Positions 11,983-23,705 of a stretch of DNA of 64,000 nucleotides are shown piece by piece. The DNA lies in NCBI GenBank assembly GCA_009926135.1, contig RFPL01000002.1:186001-250000 (forward strand), read 5' to 3'. Numbering within the stretch: the first letter of the stretch is position 1; every line of letters begins with the position of its first letter. A program made the translations under genes and the position numbers. This stretch comes from Sphingomonadaceae bacterium. Its GTDB lineage: Bacteria; Pseudomonadota; Alphaproteobacteria; Sphingomonadales; Sphingomonadaceae. The notes under the pieces were generated by a model that saw nothing but the letters and a program-made list of their open reading frames with translations, was not told where the DNA came from and made no database searches.

Positions 11983-12582
11983 CTACCCCTTCGGCCGCCA
12001 GGTCAGCACCCGCCAGAGATAGGTCAGCGCAATTAACGCGAACACACCATTCGAAAGCGGCCCAAGCCAGGCTTCAACCTCGCCGAACTGCGAACCCAGG
12101 AAATAGCCGGCCCCGGCCAGGGCCGCACTCCATCCCAGGGTGCCGATGGTCGAGAAGATCAGGAACCGCCCTAGAGATAGCTTGAACAGTCCGGCGGGAA
12201 CCGAAATCAGCGAACGCAGCGTGGGGATCATCCGCGCTACCAGCACGATGATCGCGCCGTGCCGGTCGAACAGCCGCTCACCGCGCTCAACCTCGTCCCA
12301 GTCGAGCGTCAGCCACCGGCTATACTTGTCGATGAACACGTGCATCCGCGCTTCCCCGAACTTGATCGCCAGCCAGTACCAGAACCAGTTGCCCATCATG
12401 GCACCGGCGGTCCCAGCCAGAATGGTCCCTTCCAGCGTCATGTTGCCGCGCGCAGCAGAGACGCCGGCCACGGTCATGATCACTTCCGATGGCACCGGCG
12501 GAAACACCGTTTCGAGCAGCATCAACAAGGCGACGCCCCAGTAGCCGGCCCATTCGACCAGCTGGATGATCCAGTCTTCCAT
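11983..12582 (-). CDS. DedA family membrane protein
   Basis: ETVFPPVPSEVIMTVAG, GTAGAMMGNWFWYWLA, FxRxIPTLRSLISVPAG. Confidence 0.93.
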   Translation of the reverse strand: MEDWIIQLVEWAGYWGVALLMLLETVFPPVPSEVIMTVAGVSAARGNMTLEGTILAGTAGAMMGNWFWYWLAIKFGEARMHVFIDKYSRWLTLDWDEVERGERLFDRHGAIIVLVARMIPTLRSLISVPAGLFKLSLGRFLIFSTIGTLGWSAALAGAGYFLGSQFGEVEAWLGPLSNGVFALIALTYLWRVLTWRPKG

Positions 12583-12588
12583 GATGGT

Positions 12589-13554
12589 CTAACCCGCTGT
12601 GCGCGCCGCCAGTCGGGCCTCGATGGCATCCCAGATCTTGCCCGGCGTATCGGTACCATTGAAGCGGTCGATCGCCAGGATGCCGGTGGGCGAAGTGACG
12701 TTGATTTCGGTCAGCCACTGGCCGCCGATCACATCGATCCCGACGAAGATCAGGCCCAGACGCTTGAGCTCCGGCCCCATCGCGGCGCAGATTTCCAGTT
12801 CCCGGGCCGTTAGCTCGGTTGCCTCGGCGCTGCCGCCAACGGCCAGGTTGGAGCGGAACTCGCCCTCGCCAGGCTTGCGGTTGATCGCGCCGGCCACTTC
12901 GCCGTCGATCAGCACGATCCGCTTGTCGCCCTGAGCCACTTCAGGAAGGAACGGCTGGACCATGTGCGGTTCGGGCCAGGTCTGGTTGAACACCTCGAAC
13001 AGCGCGGAAAGATTGTCACCCTCGGCTGGCACGCGGAAGATCGCCTTGCCGCCGTTGCCGTGGATCGGCTTGACGACGACGGCGCCATGCTGCGCCTGGA
13101 ACGCCTTCACTTCATCGACCGAGCGGGTCACCAGCGTCGGCGGCATGAAGCGGCGATAGTCCAGCACCATGACCTTTTCGGGCGCATTGCGGACCGAACG
13201 CGGATTGTTGACCACCAGTGTCTCATGCTCGATCCGTTCGAGCAGGTGCGTGGCAGTGATATAGCCCATGTGGAACGGCGGATCCTGACGCATCAACACC
13301 ACGTCGATATCACGGCCCAGGTCGAGCCGGACGGGATCACCCTTCGTGAAATGGTCGCCGGGCACGCGTTGCACCGTTACCGGATGGGCAACCGCCGTCA
13401 GCCGGTCATCAGCGTCGAGCGTCAAGGCGTTGACGTCGTAATGCCAAACCCGATGACCCCGTATCTGGGCGGCCAGCATCAGCGCAAAGCTGGAATCGCC
13501 GTTGATATTGATCGTTTCGATTGGGTCCATCTGGACCGCGACACGCAGGGTCAT
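12589..13554 (-). CDS. gshB: Glutathione synthase
   Basis: VAVQMDPIETINIDGDS-like N-terminus, ATP-grasp motifs, INVTSPTGI. Confidence 0.96.
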   Translation of the reverse strand: MTLRVAVQMDPIETININGDSSFALMLAAQIRGHRVWHYDVNALTLDADDRLTAVAHPVTVQRVPGDHFTKGDPVRLDLGRDIDVVLMRQDPPFHMGYITATHLLERIEHETLVVNNPRSVRNAPEKVMVLDYRRFMPPTLVTRSVDEVKAFQAQHGAVVVKPIHGNGGKAIFRVPAEGDNLSALFEVFNQTWPEPHMVQPFLPEVAQGDKRIVLIDGEVAGAINRKPGEGEFRSNLAVGGSAEATELTARELEICAAMGPELKRLGLIFVGIDVIGGQWLTEINVTSPTGILAIDRFNGTDTPGKIWDAIEARLAARTAG

Positions 13555-13563
13555 GCAATTTCC

Positions 13564-13917
13564 TCAAGGCGCCAAGGCATTCTCCAGATGGCGCGGGAAG
13601 CGCCAAGGCGCAAGCAGGAGTACGTCGATCCGGACGATATCGTTCGCCCCAGCATGGCGATGAGCAACCGCCTCGGCCGCCGCCGCAACGCGCCGCAACC
13701 GCCAGGGATCAATCGCCTGCTCCAGCAATTCGGCGGAACGACGCCACTTCACCTCGACAAAGATCACGGTCCGGCCGCGCCGGGCAATTATATCAATTTC
13801 GCCGCGCGGGGTCTTCAGGCGCCGGGCAAGGATGCGCCACCCCGTAAGGCGGAGGTACCAGGCCGCGAGCGCTTCGCCGCGCCGCCCCTGCGCCTCGCGC
13901 CGGGCCCGCTGGTTCAT
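13564..13917 (-). CDS. YraN family (UPF0102) endonuclease-like protein
   Basis: GRRGEALAAWYLRLTGWRILARRLKTPRGEIDIIARRGRTVIFVEVKWR. Confidence 0.92.
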   Translation of the reverse strand: MNQRARREAQGRRGEALAAWYLRLTGWRILARRLKTPRGEIDIIARRGRTVIFVEVKWRRSAELLEQAIDPWRLRRVAAAAEAVAHRHAGANDIVRIDVLLLAPWRFPRHLENALAP

Positions 13918-14741
13918 TTGAGCTCCATCGCCCGGGTATAAAGCACCTTGCGATCAAGCCCGGTAGCCTTGGCTACGGCGGCGACCGCCTGTGATGCCTT
14001 GTCCGTTGCCAGCGCGGCGCGCAGCAGGGCGTCGACATCATGCTCCACCGCTGGCGCATCGCCCGGCGGGGCGATCACCAGCACAATTTCGCCTCTGGGC
14101 GGGCTGGCCGAGTAGTGCGTGATCAGCTCTGCCGGAGAGCCGGTGCGGCATTCCTCGAACCGCTTGGTCAATTCGCGCGCCACGGCCACTTCGCGCCCGG
14201 CAAGCTCCTCGCCAATCGCGGTCAGGGCATCGGTCAAGCGGGGCGATGTTTCATAAAACACCAGCGTCGCATTGACGGCCCCCAGTTCGCGCAGCACATC
14301 GCGCCGCGCCTTGTCCTTGTTGGGCAGGAAGCCCGCGAACAAGAAGCGGTCGCTGGGTAGGCCCGCCAGGGTCAGCGCCATGATCGCCGCGCTTGGACCA
14401 GGCAGGCTGAACACCGCCACGCCGCGTTCCCGCGCCGCGCGAACCAGCTTGAACCCGGGATCCGAAATCAAGGGTGTGCCCGCATCACTGACCAGCGCGA
14501 CCGGCTGTTCGGCCGCCATCGCCAGGATGTGATCCCGTGTCGCTTCGCTGGCGTGATCATCGTAGCGGATCAGCCGCTGTTTTATTTCGAGGTGATGCAA
14601 CAATTTGCCGGTGACCCGGGTATCCTCACAGGCTACCGCAGCCACGCCACGCAACGTCGTTATGGCCCGCAGGGTGATATCACCCAGATTGCCAATCGGC
14701 GTAGCGACAATGTAAAGTCCAGGAGAAAGCGGCGCGTCCAT
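13914..14741 (-). CDS. rsmI: 16S rRNA (cytidine-2'-O)-methyltransferase RsmI
   Basis: LYIVATPIGNLGDITLRA, CEDTRVTGKLL, SDAGTPLISDPG. Confidence 0.97.
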   Translation of the reverse strand: MDAPLSPGLYIVATPIGNLGDITLRAITTLRGVAAVACEDTRVTGKLLHHLEIKQRLIRYDDHASEATRDHILAMAAEQPVALVSDAGTPLISDPGFKLVRAARERGVAVFSLPGPSAAIMALTLAGLPSDRFLFAGFLPNKDKARRDVLRELGAVNATLVFYETSPRLTDALTAIGEELAGREVAVARELTKRFEECRTGSPAELITHYSASPPRGEIVLVIAPPGDAPAVEHDVDALLRAALATDKASQAVAAVAKATGLDRKVLYTRAMELK

Positions 14742-14779
14742 AACCGGTTAATGGACCGCCTCGAAGGGAGCGGCAAGGT

Positions 14780-15925
14780 ATGACCTTCAATCGGCGCAAC
14801 GTCGTCATGATCGGCGCCATCGTGCTGCTGGCTGGCTGCAAGGTCATCCCCAAGGGCGTTCCGACCCCCACCCCGCCGCCGGAGGACCGCCCGACCGATG
14901 CCCTGCCGGCGGATCAGCTGCGCCACCGCGTCGCCCTGCTGGTGCCGATGAGCGGGCCGAATGCCGATGTCGGCCAGTCGATCGCCAATGCCACGACCAT
15001 GGCGCTGCTCGATACCAATGCGCAGAACCTGCGGATCACAACCTACGACACCTCGGCCGGCTCTGCCGCTGCTGCCACCAAGGCGATCCAGGATGGCAAC
15101 AAGCTGATCCTGGGCCCGGTGCAGGGCGACGAGGTTCCGACTGTTGCCACGGTGGCGCGCGCGGCGCGGATTCCGCTGATCTCCTATGCGGGCGACACCG
15201 GGGCCGGGTCCCGCGATGTCTTCGCCATGGGTACGGCCCCGGTCAATTCGATTGGCCGCACGGTTGCCTTCGCCAGGAGCCGAGGGATTGCCCGGTTCGC
15301 ACTGCTGGTTCCCAATGGCGATTATGGCGCGCGGGTTCGCGTGGCTTACGATCAAGCCGTCAAGGTGACCGGCGGAAACCTGGTGGCGGCGGAATCCTAT
15401 GACCGCTCAAACCCTTCGATCGTCAGTGCGGCGCGGCGCCTGCGGACGCGGGGCGGGTTTGATGCCGTGCTGATTGCCGATGGCGCGCGCTTTGCCGCGC
15501 TGGCCGCACCGCAGCTCAAGACTCCCGGCGCGGCAAGCCCGCGGATCCTGGGAACCGAACTGTGGAGCGGAGAAAGCGTGATCAGCTCTACACCGGCCCT
15601 GCGCGGCGCGTGGTTCTCGGCGATTGCCGACACGCGCTTCAAGACCTTTGCCGACAGCTATCAGAGCCGCTTCGGCTCCAAACCTTTCCGCGTGGCCACC
15701 CAGGGCTATGACTCTGTTCTGCTGACGATCCGGATCGCGCGCGATTGGCGCCCCGGCACCCCCTTCCCCACCGCACGGCTGGCCGATGCGGGCGGTTTCC
15801 TGGGCCTGGACGGAGCTTTCCGCTTTGCCCCGTCGGGCCAGATCGAGCGGGCGCTGGAAGTGCGCGAGGCGCGGGCCGGCAACATTGCGGTGGTCAGTCC
15901 GGCGCCAGACAAGTTCGCGAACTGA
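14780..15925 (+). CDS. Penicillin-binding protein activator (LpoA/YraM-like) lipoprotein
   Basis: Lipobox LLAGC; periplasmic binding fold HRVALLVPMSGPNADVGQSIANAT; divergent from rsmI-yraN. Confidence 0.85.
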   Translation: MTFNRRNVVMIGAIVLLAGCKVIPKGVPTPTPPPEDRPTDALPADQLRHRVALLVPMSGPNADVGQSIANATTMALLDTNAQNLRITTYDTSAGSAAAATKAIQDGNKLILGPVQGDEVPTVATVARAARIPLISYAGDTGAGSRDVFAMGTAPVNSIGRTVAFARSRGIARFALLVPNGDYGARVRVAYDQAVKVTGGNLVAAESYDRSNPSIVSAARRLRTRGGFDAVLIADGARFAALAAPQLKTPGAASPRILGTELWSGESVISSTPALRGAWFSAIADTRFKTFADSYQSRFGSKPFRVATQGYDSVLLTIRIARDWRPGTPFPTARLADAGGFLGLDGAFRFAPSGQIERALEVREARAGNIAVVSPAPDKFAN

Positions 15926-15994
15926 CCGCTCCGGATAGGAAAACCCCCACCACCGCCTTGCTTAGCGGAATCCACGCGTTCTATAGCCGCGCGC

Positions 15995-17992
<1,998 letters not shown>

Positions 17993-17996
17993 TCGG

Positions 17997-18935
17997 TCAG
18001 CCCGCGGTCCTCAAGCGCATTTCGCAGCGCAGACCCTGCGGAGCGAAAATGACATTGGATGGCCCAAGCACCGGGTGCGCAAGCAGAGCGCTCCCCAGCC
18101 CCTCGTGCGCAGGAGGAACGACCGGTGGGCCGCCATCTTCCTGCCAGCGCAGCCCAGCGCCATGACCGCTATCGGTAATCAGCTCAATCGTGACAGAGCC
18201 ATCCGGCACCGAAAATGCGCCATATTTGACCGCGTTTGTGCACAGTTCATGGATCGCCAGCACCAGCGGAATACAGCTATCAGCGGGTAGCATCGCGCTC
18301 GGCCCTGCGATCCGGATCCGGTCCTCGTGAATGAACGGCCGGCACGCCTGATCAACCGTTTCGCGCAGGTCGCACAGCTCTCCCCCTTGCCGCGACAGCA
18401 GCTCCAGCCCACCCGCCAAGGCAGACATCCGCTTGGAAAAGACAGCCGAAAAGTTCGTCGGCTCGGCATCAAAGGTAAGTGCCGCCAGTGAATTGACGAC
18501 CGTCAGCGAGTTGCGCACCCGGTGCAGCAGTTCCTGGTTGAGGTATTCCGCCCGGTCGGTTGCGGTCTGCAGTCTGGCAACTGTGGTGCGCAGCGCCTGG
18601 GCAATCGCCACCAGCAAGCCGCAAGACACCATGAACAGAGCCAGCATCGCGGCGCTTTTCCAGTTCTCTGTGGCCCCGAACGAGTGGTCAAGGAACACCA
18701 CGTTCACAGCGGTTATCGCCACAAACATGCTCGCCACACCGGCGCGCCATCCGGCCAGCAGCGTGCAGATGACGATGGCCGGATAATAGGTGACGAAAGG
18801 AACCAGATCAGCCGCCGATCCCAGCATCCAGCGCACGGCTGTGGCGATGCCGATCGTGACAGAAACTACGGCAATGCTGTTGCTAACACCGGGCGGGCGC
18901 AGCAGTCTCGCTCGAACGACGTCTAGCCGCACCAT
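17997..18935 (-). CDS. Sensor histidine kinase, HWE/HisKA_2 type with DUF4118-like membrane domain
   Basis: LLHRVRNSLTVVNSLAAL phosphoacceptor region, HELCTNAVKYGAFS, GLRWQEDGGP. Confidence 0.82.
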   Translation of the reverse strand: MVRLDVVRARLLRPPGVSNSIAVVSVTIGIATAVRWMLGSAADLVPFVTYYPAIVICTLLAGWRAGVASMFVAITAVNVVFLDHSFGATENWKSAAMLALFMVSCGLLVAIAQALRTTVARLQTATDRAEYLNQELLHRVRNSLTVVNSLAALTFDAEPTNFSAVFSKRMSALAGGLELLSRQGGELCDLRETVDQACRPFIHEDRIRIAGPSAMLPADSCIPLVLAIHELCTNAVKYGAFSVPDGSVTIELITDSGHGAGLRWQEDGGPPVVPPAHEGLGSALLAHPVLGPSNVIFAPQGLRCEMRLRTAG

Positions 18936-19094
18936 ACTGGCCTCCCCAACAGCGTGGAGATACCGCCTGGATGCATGACCTGGCAATCACTTTGACGGCT
19001 ATCGACACGCTGATTTGGGCGAAGCAGGGGGCGACCTGCGCGAACGATGTGAGCCCCCCATTTTTGTTGCTTGCCTCACCCTGCTGGTCTGCCT

Positions 19095-19115
19095 ATCGTT
19101 TAACCGAACGATTAA
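19095..19115. promoter_or_regulatory. Inverted repeat upstream of the MoxR gene, candidate operator
   Basis: ATCGTT-TAACCG-AACGAT (19095-19112), overlapping near-palindrome TTAACCGAACGATTAA (19100-19115). Confidence 0.45.
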
Positions 19116-19136
19116 TGACCGGGGATGACCAGTTCC

Positions 19137-19982
19137 ATGCAGCGCTTCGAAGGTACTTCCAATTACGTCGCCACCGATGACCTCAAGGTCGCGGTCAATG
19201 CTGCGGTGCTGCTGCGCCGTCCGCTGCTGGTGAAGGGTGAACCGGGCACCGGCAAGACCGTGCTGGCCCACGAAATCGCCAAGGCCGTGAATGCCCCGCT
19301 GATCGAGTGGAACATCAAGTCAACCACCAAGGCCCAGCAGGGACTTTACGAGTACGACGCCGTGGCCCGCCTGCGCGATGGCCAGCTGGGTGACGAGCGG
19401 GTTCACGACATCGCCAACTACATCAAGAAGGGCAAGCTGTGGGAGGCCTTCACCTCGTCCCAGCTCCCCGTGCTGCTGATCGACGAGATCGACAAGGCCG
19501 ACATCGAGTTTCCGAACGACCTTCTCCAGGAACTCGACCGGATGAGCTTCGACGTTTACGAAACGAAGGAGCGGATCGCGGCGCAGGAACGCCCGATCGT
19601 CGTGATCACCTCGAACAACGAGAAGGAACTGCCCGACGCCTTCCTGCGCCGCTGCTTCTTCCACTACATCAAGTTCCCCGATCGCGAGACGATGCAGGCG
19701 ATCATCGACGTCCACTTCCCCGGCATCCAGAAGACCCTTGTCTCCAAGGCGATGGAAATCTTCTACGAAGTCCGCGAAGTGCCAGGCCTCAAGAAGAAGC
19801 CGAGCACCAGCGAACTGCTCGACTGGCTCAAGCTGCTGCTGAACGAGGACATGCCGCTCGACGTGCTGCAGAACCGCGATCCGGCCAAGGCAATCCCGCC
19901 GCTTCACGGCGCGCTGCTCAAGAACGAGCAGGACGTGATGCTGTTCGAACGCCTTGCCTTCATGGCCCGCCGCCAGAGCTGA
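19137..19982 (+). CDS. MoxR-family AAA+ ATPase
   Basis: Walker A KGEPGTGKTVLA, Walker B LLIDEIDKAD; ATG 19137 preceded by GGGGATGA. Confidence 0.93.
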   Translation: MQRFEGTSNYVATDDLKVAVNAAVLLRRPLLVKGEPGTGKTVLAHEIAKAVNAPLIEWNIKSTTKAQQGLYEYDAVARLRDGQLGDERVHDIANYIKKGKLWEAFTSSQLPVLLIDEIDKADIEFPNDLLQELDRMSFDVYETKERIAAQERPIVVITSNNEKELPDAFLRRCFFHYIKFPDRETMQAIIDVHFPGIQKTLVSKAMEIFYEVREVPGLKKKPSTSELLDWLKLLLNEDMPLDVLQNRDPAKAIPPLHGALLKNEQDVMLFERLAFMARRQS

Positions 19983-19992
19983 TCCGGGATCA

Positions 19993-20862
19993 ATGAGCCA
20001 GCCGCCTGACCGGACGGAGCACACGCGCTTCGCCGCCGTTCGCGCGCGGCTGGAAGCGTATGAGCCTCGTCCCGGCTGGCAAGCGTGGGTTTTTGAATTT
20101 CTGCTGTTCGGGTTCAAGCAAGGCTGGGCCTGCCTGTTCGGTGGGTTGATGCTGGCCCTGCTGCTCGGGACGCATCTGTTCTACCCACTCGATGCCCCAG
20201 TGGCGCGCTATGATTTCCTGACGCTGGGCGCTCTTGCGATCCAGGCCGGGATGCTCGCCTTTCGGCTGGAAACGCTTGAGGAGGCCAAGGTTATCCTGGC
20301 CTTTCACCTGGTGGGCACCGTGATGGAGCTGTTCAAGACCCATTTTGGATCTTGGCTTTACCCAGAGCCCAGCCTGTTGCGGATCGGCGGCGTGCCGCTG
20401 TTTTCAGGTTTCATGTACGCGGCGGTAGGCAGCTATCTCGCCAGGGTCAGCCGGATCTTCGACTTCAGGTTTTCGCATTACCCCAATCCGCTGCTGGCCG
20501 GATTTCTTGCCGTGGCGATCTACGTCAACTTCTTTGCCCACCACTGGCTCCCCGACCTCCGCCTCGCACTGTTTGCGGCGTTGGGTCTGCTGTTCTTGCG
20601 GACGCGGGTGTGGTTTCGCGTCTGGCGCGAGGATCGCTGGATGCCGCTGCTGCTCGGCTGGCTGCTGGTCGCGCTGTTTATCTGGTTTGCCGAAAACATT
20701 GGCACCTACAGCCGCGCCTGGCTGTACCCCAGCCAGCGGCTGGGCTGGGCGATGGTTAGCCCGGCCAAGCTCGGAGCTTGGTATCTTCTGATGTATATCT
20801 CGTTCATTCTCGTCGCAGCGGTGCGCCAACCGCTCAGCTACGTGAGACCGGAAAAGGCCTGA
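19993..20862 (+). CDS. DUF817 family integral membrane protein
   Basis: Multi-TM; FELLLFGFKQGWACLFGGLMLALLL-type start, HHWLPDLR, ENIGTYSRAWLYPSQ. Confidence 0.85.
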   Translation: MSQPPDRTEHTRFAAVRARLEAYEPRPGWQAWVFEFLLFGFKQGWACLFGGLMLALLLGTHLFYPLDAPVARYDFLTLGALAIQAGMLAFRLETLEEAKVILAFHLVGTVMELFKTHFGSWLYPEPSLLRIGGVPLFSGFMYAAVGSYLARVSRIFDFRFSHYPNPLLAGFLAVAIYVNFFAHHWLPDLRLALFAALGLLFLRTRVWFRVWREDRWMPLLLGWLLVALFIWFAENIGTYSRAWLYPSQRLGWAMVSPAKLGAWYLLMYISFILVAAVRQPLSYVRPEKA

Positions 20863-20866
20863 TCCG

Positions 20867-22048
20867 ATGTTCTTCAACTTCATCGACGAACTGCGCAGTG
20901 CAGGCATCCAGGCGAGCTTCAAGGAGCACTTGGTGCTGCTCGAAGCGCTCGACAAGGATGTGATCGAGCAGACGCCCGAGCAGTTCTATTACCTGTCGCG
21001 CGCCATTTTCGTGAAGGATGAAGGCCTGCTCGACAAGTTCGACCAGGTCTTCAACAAGGTTTTCAAGGGCATCCTGACGGACTACGGCCAGAACCCGGTC
21101 GACATTCCCGAGGACTGGCTGAAGGCCGTCGCGGAGAAGTTCCTGACCCCCGAGGAAATGGAAGCGATCAAGTCCCTCGGGTCCTGGGAAGAGATCATGG
21201 AGACGCTCAAGAAGCGGCTCGAGGAACAGCAAAAGCGGCACCAGGGCGGCAACAAGTGGGTCGGCACGGGTGGGACCAGCCCTTATGGCAATGCCGGCTA
21301 CAACCCCGAAGGTGTGCGGATCGGCGGCGAAAGCAAGCACAAGCGCGCGCTGAAGGTCTGGGAAAAGCGCGAGTTCCAGAACCTCGACAACACCCGTGAA
21401 CTGGGCACCCGCAACATCAAGGTCGCCCTGCGCCGGCTGCGCCGCTTTGCGCGCGAGGGCAATCCGGACGAGCTGGACCTTGAAGGCACGATCGAGGGCA
21501 CGGCCAAGCAGGGCTGGCTCGACATCCGGATGCGCGCCGAACGCAAGAACGCGGTCAAGGTCCTGCTGTTCCTGGACGTTGGCGGATCGATGGACCCGTT
21601 CATCAAGCTGGTCGAAGAGCTGTTCAGCGCGGCGACAACCGAGTTCAAGAACCTGGAGTTCTTCTACTTCCACAACTGCCTGTACGAAGGCGTCTGGAAG
21701 GACAACAAGCGGCGCTGGTCAGAGCGGACCAATACCTGGGATATCCTCCACAAGTACGGCCACGACTACAAGGTGATCTTCGTCGGCGATGCGGCGATGA
21801 GCCCTTACGAAATCACCCATCCGGGTGGCTCGGTCGAACACTTCAACGAGGAAGCCGGTGCAGTCTGGCTGCAGCGCATGGCGCACGTCTATCCGGCCAC
21901 CGTCTGGCTCAACCCGGTGCCTGAAAAGCAGTGGGGCTATTCGCAGAGCACCAAGGTGATCAAGGAAATGGTCGGCGGCAACATGTTCCCGCTGACGCTG
22001 GACGGCCTGGACGGCGCAATGCGCGAGTTGACCCGCAAGAAGCACTAG
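20867..22048 (+). CDS. VWA (CoxE-like) domain protein
   Basis: MIDAS-like VLLFLDVGGSMDPF, N-terminal region typical of CoxE/VWA partners of MoxR ATPases. Confidence 0.88.
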   Translation: MFFNFIDELRSAGIQASFKEHLVLLEALDKDVIEQTPEQFYYLSRAIFVKDEGLLDKFDQVFNKVFKGILTDYGQNPVDIPEDWLKAVAEKFLTPEEMEAIKSLGSWEEIMETLKKRLEEQQKRHQGGNKWVGTGGTSPYGNAGYNPEGVRIGGESKHKRALKVWEKREFQNLDNTRELGTRNIKVALRRLRRFAREGNPDELDLEGTIEGTAKQGWLDIRMRAERKNAVKVLLFLDVGGSMDPFIKLVEELFSAATTEFKNLEFFYFHNCLYEGVWKDNKRRWSERTNTWDILHKYGHDYKVIFVGDAAMSPYEITHPGGSVEHFNEEAGAVWLQRMAHVYPATVWLNPVPEKQWGYSQSTKVIKEMVGGNMFPLTLDGLDGAMRELTRKKH

Positions 22049-22065
22049 GCCGGTAGCGGTAAGCT

Positions 22066-22665
22066 CTACCGGCGCTGGTCAAGACAGCCGACCAGCGGAT
22101 CCGCTTCCTCGTAGTCCCTGATCTGGGATAGCTGCGCAGCAAGCGTCCGGCGCTCCTCGGGGGTCCATTCGGAGATTTCCCGGATCAGCACCGCGGTGAG
22201 CTCGGCGCGGCTGAAGGTCGGGGCCTTCTGCTCACGCCGGATGGCTTGCCGGACAAAGGTGATCGCGAAGTAGCCGCCGACGGCTGCGGCAAAATAGCCA
22301 AGCCAGACAAGCACCCAGCGCAGGTTGCGGGAGAACACCGCCTCGGTGCGATTGTCGACCAGCAGATCATAGCCGACGCGGAACGCCAGCAGGGCAAGTA
22401 TGCCCGCACCCGCCACCCACGCCACCGCCAGCAGCCGCTCAGGCCAGCCTCTTGCCGGAACGCGGGCCGCGCGGCCGACCGCAAGGATAAAGAACCCTGC
22501 GCCCGCGCTGGTAGCGATAAAGCGCTGAAGGCTGAACAGGTCGCCCGGGTTCGCCGGGTCGAGCACGGCGCGAAGCGAAAACACCAGATAGGTCGCAACC
22601 AGCAGTCCTGCGCCAATTAGCAGGGCGATCTGGCGATCATGCTGGAATCGGTTTGCGGCAAGCAT
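22066..22665 (-). CDS. Hypothetical membrane protein
   Basis: Start at MLAANRFQHDRQIALLIGAGLL; about four hydrophobic segments. Confidence 0.7.
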   Translation of the reverse strand: MLAANRFQHDRQIALLIGAGLLVATYLVFSLRAVLDPANPGDLFSLQRFIATSAGAGFFILAVGRAARVPARGWPERLLAVAWVAGAGILALLAFRVGYDLLVDNRTEAVFSRNLRWVLVWLGYFAAAVGGYFAITFVRQAIRREQKAPTFSRAELTAVLIREISEWTPEERRTLAAQLSQIRDYEEADPLVGCLDQRR

Positions 22666-22845
22666 TGGTCGGGAGACTCCTGTAAGAACTTGCAGGCCGC
22701 TTGGCGGGTCTTGCCCCAGCCCGCCAAGCCCTTTTCGACGGACGGCAGGTACAGCAGGGATGAACCCCCGCGACGCCGCTTCGGGTTTCGGCGGCCAAAG
22801 AAAAGCTTGGCTTGATTGCGCAGCCACCGGGTCCATCTAGAACCC

Positions 22846-23640
22846 ATGATAAACCGCCTCCCCACCCTGTTCCTTGGTCACGGCTCACCGATGACCGTGA
22901 TTACCGATGGCCCAGAACGCCGCGCCTGGCAGGCACTGGGTCAATCCCTGCCTCGTCCCAAGGCAATTCTGGTGATCTCGGCGCATTGGGAGACGCAGGG
23001 CAAGACCCACCTGACTGCCGGCCCTGCTCCGCGGACGATCCATGACTTCGGTGGCTTTCCGGATGAACTCTATGCGATCCAGTATCCGGCACCTGGCTCG
23101 CCCGAACTGGTCGACCGGATCATCGAATTGCTGGGCGCGGACCGAGCGACTGCCGACGATACCTGGGGCTTCGATCACGGGGCCTGGGGGGTGGTGCAGC
23201 CAATGTACCCGGCGGCCGATGTTCCGCTGGTGGTAATGAGCCTCGACCGCGCGCTGTCGCCGGAGCAGCACCTTGAAGTGGCCAGGTCGCTCGCTCCGCT
23301 GCGGGATGAAGGCGTGCTGATCATCGGCAGCGGCAATGTGGTTCATAACCTGCGCCTGTGGCGGCAATTCGCCGGCACTGTGCCGGATTGGGCCCGCGCT
23401 TTTCAGGACAGGATCAACGCAGCGGTCGGCAATGCGGACCATGCGGCCCTAACCACATTTGCGGCAGACGATCAGGCTGCCAGCGCCGCGATCAACAGCG
23501 GCGAACACTATCTGCCTTTGCTCTATGCGGTCGGAGCGCGGCTGCCGGGTGACGGTACGGCGGCATTCAGCGACTCGATCGATGGCGCGCTCTCCATGAC
23601 CAGCTACCTGATCGGTGACACTGCGCTGCTGTCGACCTGA
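22846..23640 (+). CDS. Class III extradiol ring-cleavage dioxygenase (4,5-DOPA dioxygenase type)
   Basis: PTLFLGHGSPM, ISAHWETQGKTHLTAGPAPRTIHDFGGFPDELY, GSGNVVHNLR. Confidence 0.93.
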   Translation: MINRLPTLFLGHGSPMTVITDGPERRAWQALGQSLPRPKAILVISAHWETQGKTHLTAGPAPRTIHDFGGFPDELYAIQYPAPGSPELVDRIIELLGADRATADDTWGFDHGAWGVVQPMYPAADVPLVVMSLDRALSPEQHLEVARSLAPLRDEGVLIIGSGNVVHNLRLWRQFAGTVPDWARAFQDRINAAVGNADHAALTTFAADDQAASAAINSGEHYLPLLYAVGARLPGDGTAAFSDSIDGALSMTSYLIGDTALLST

Positions 23641-23705
23641 TCCGAAACTGTGGACCGAACCCGGCGCTGCTGGCCGCGGCGCGGCGCGCGGGCTAACAGG
23701 CAGTC

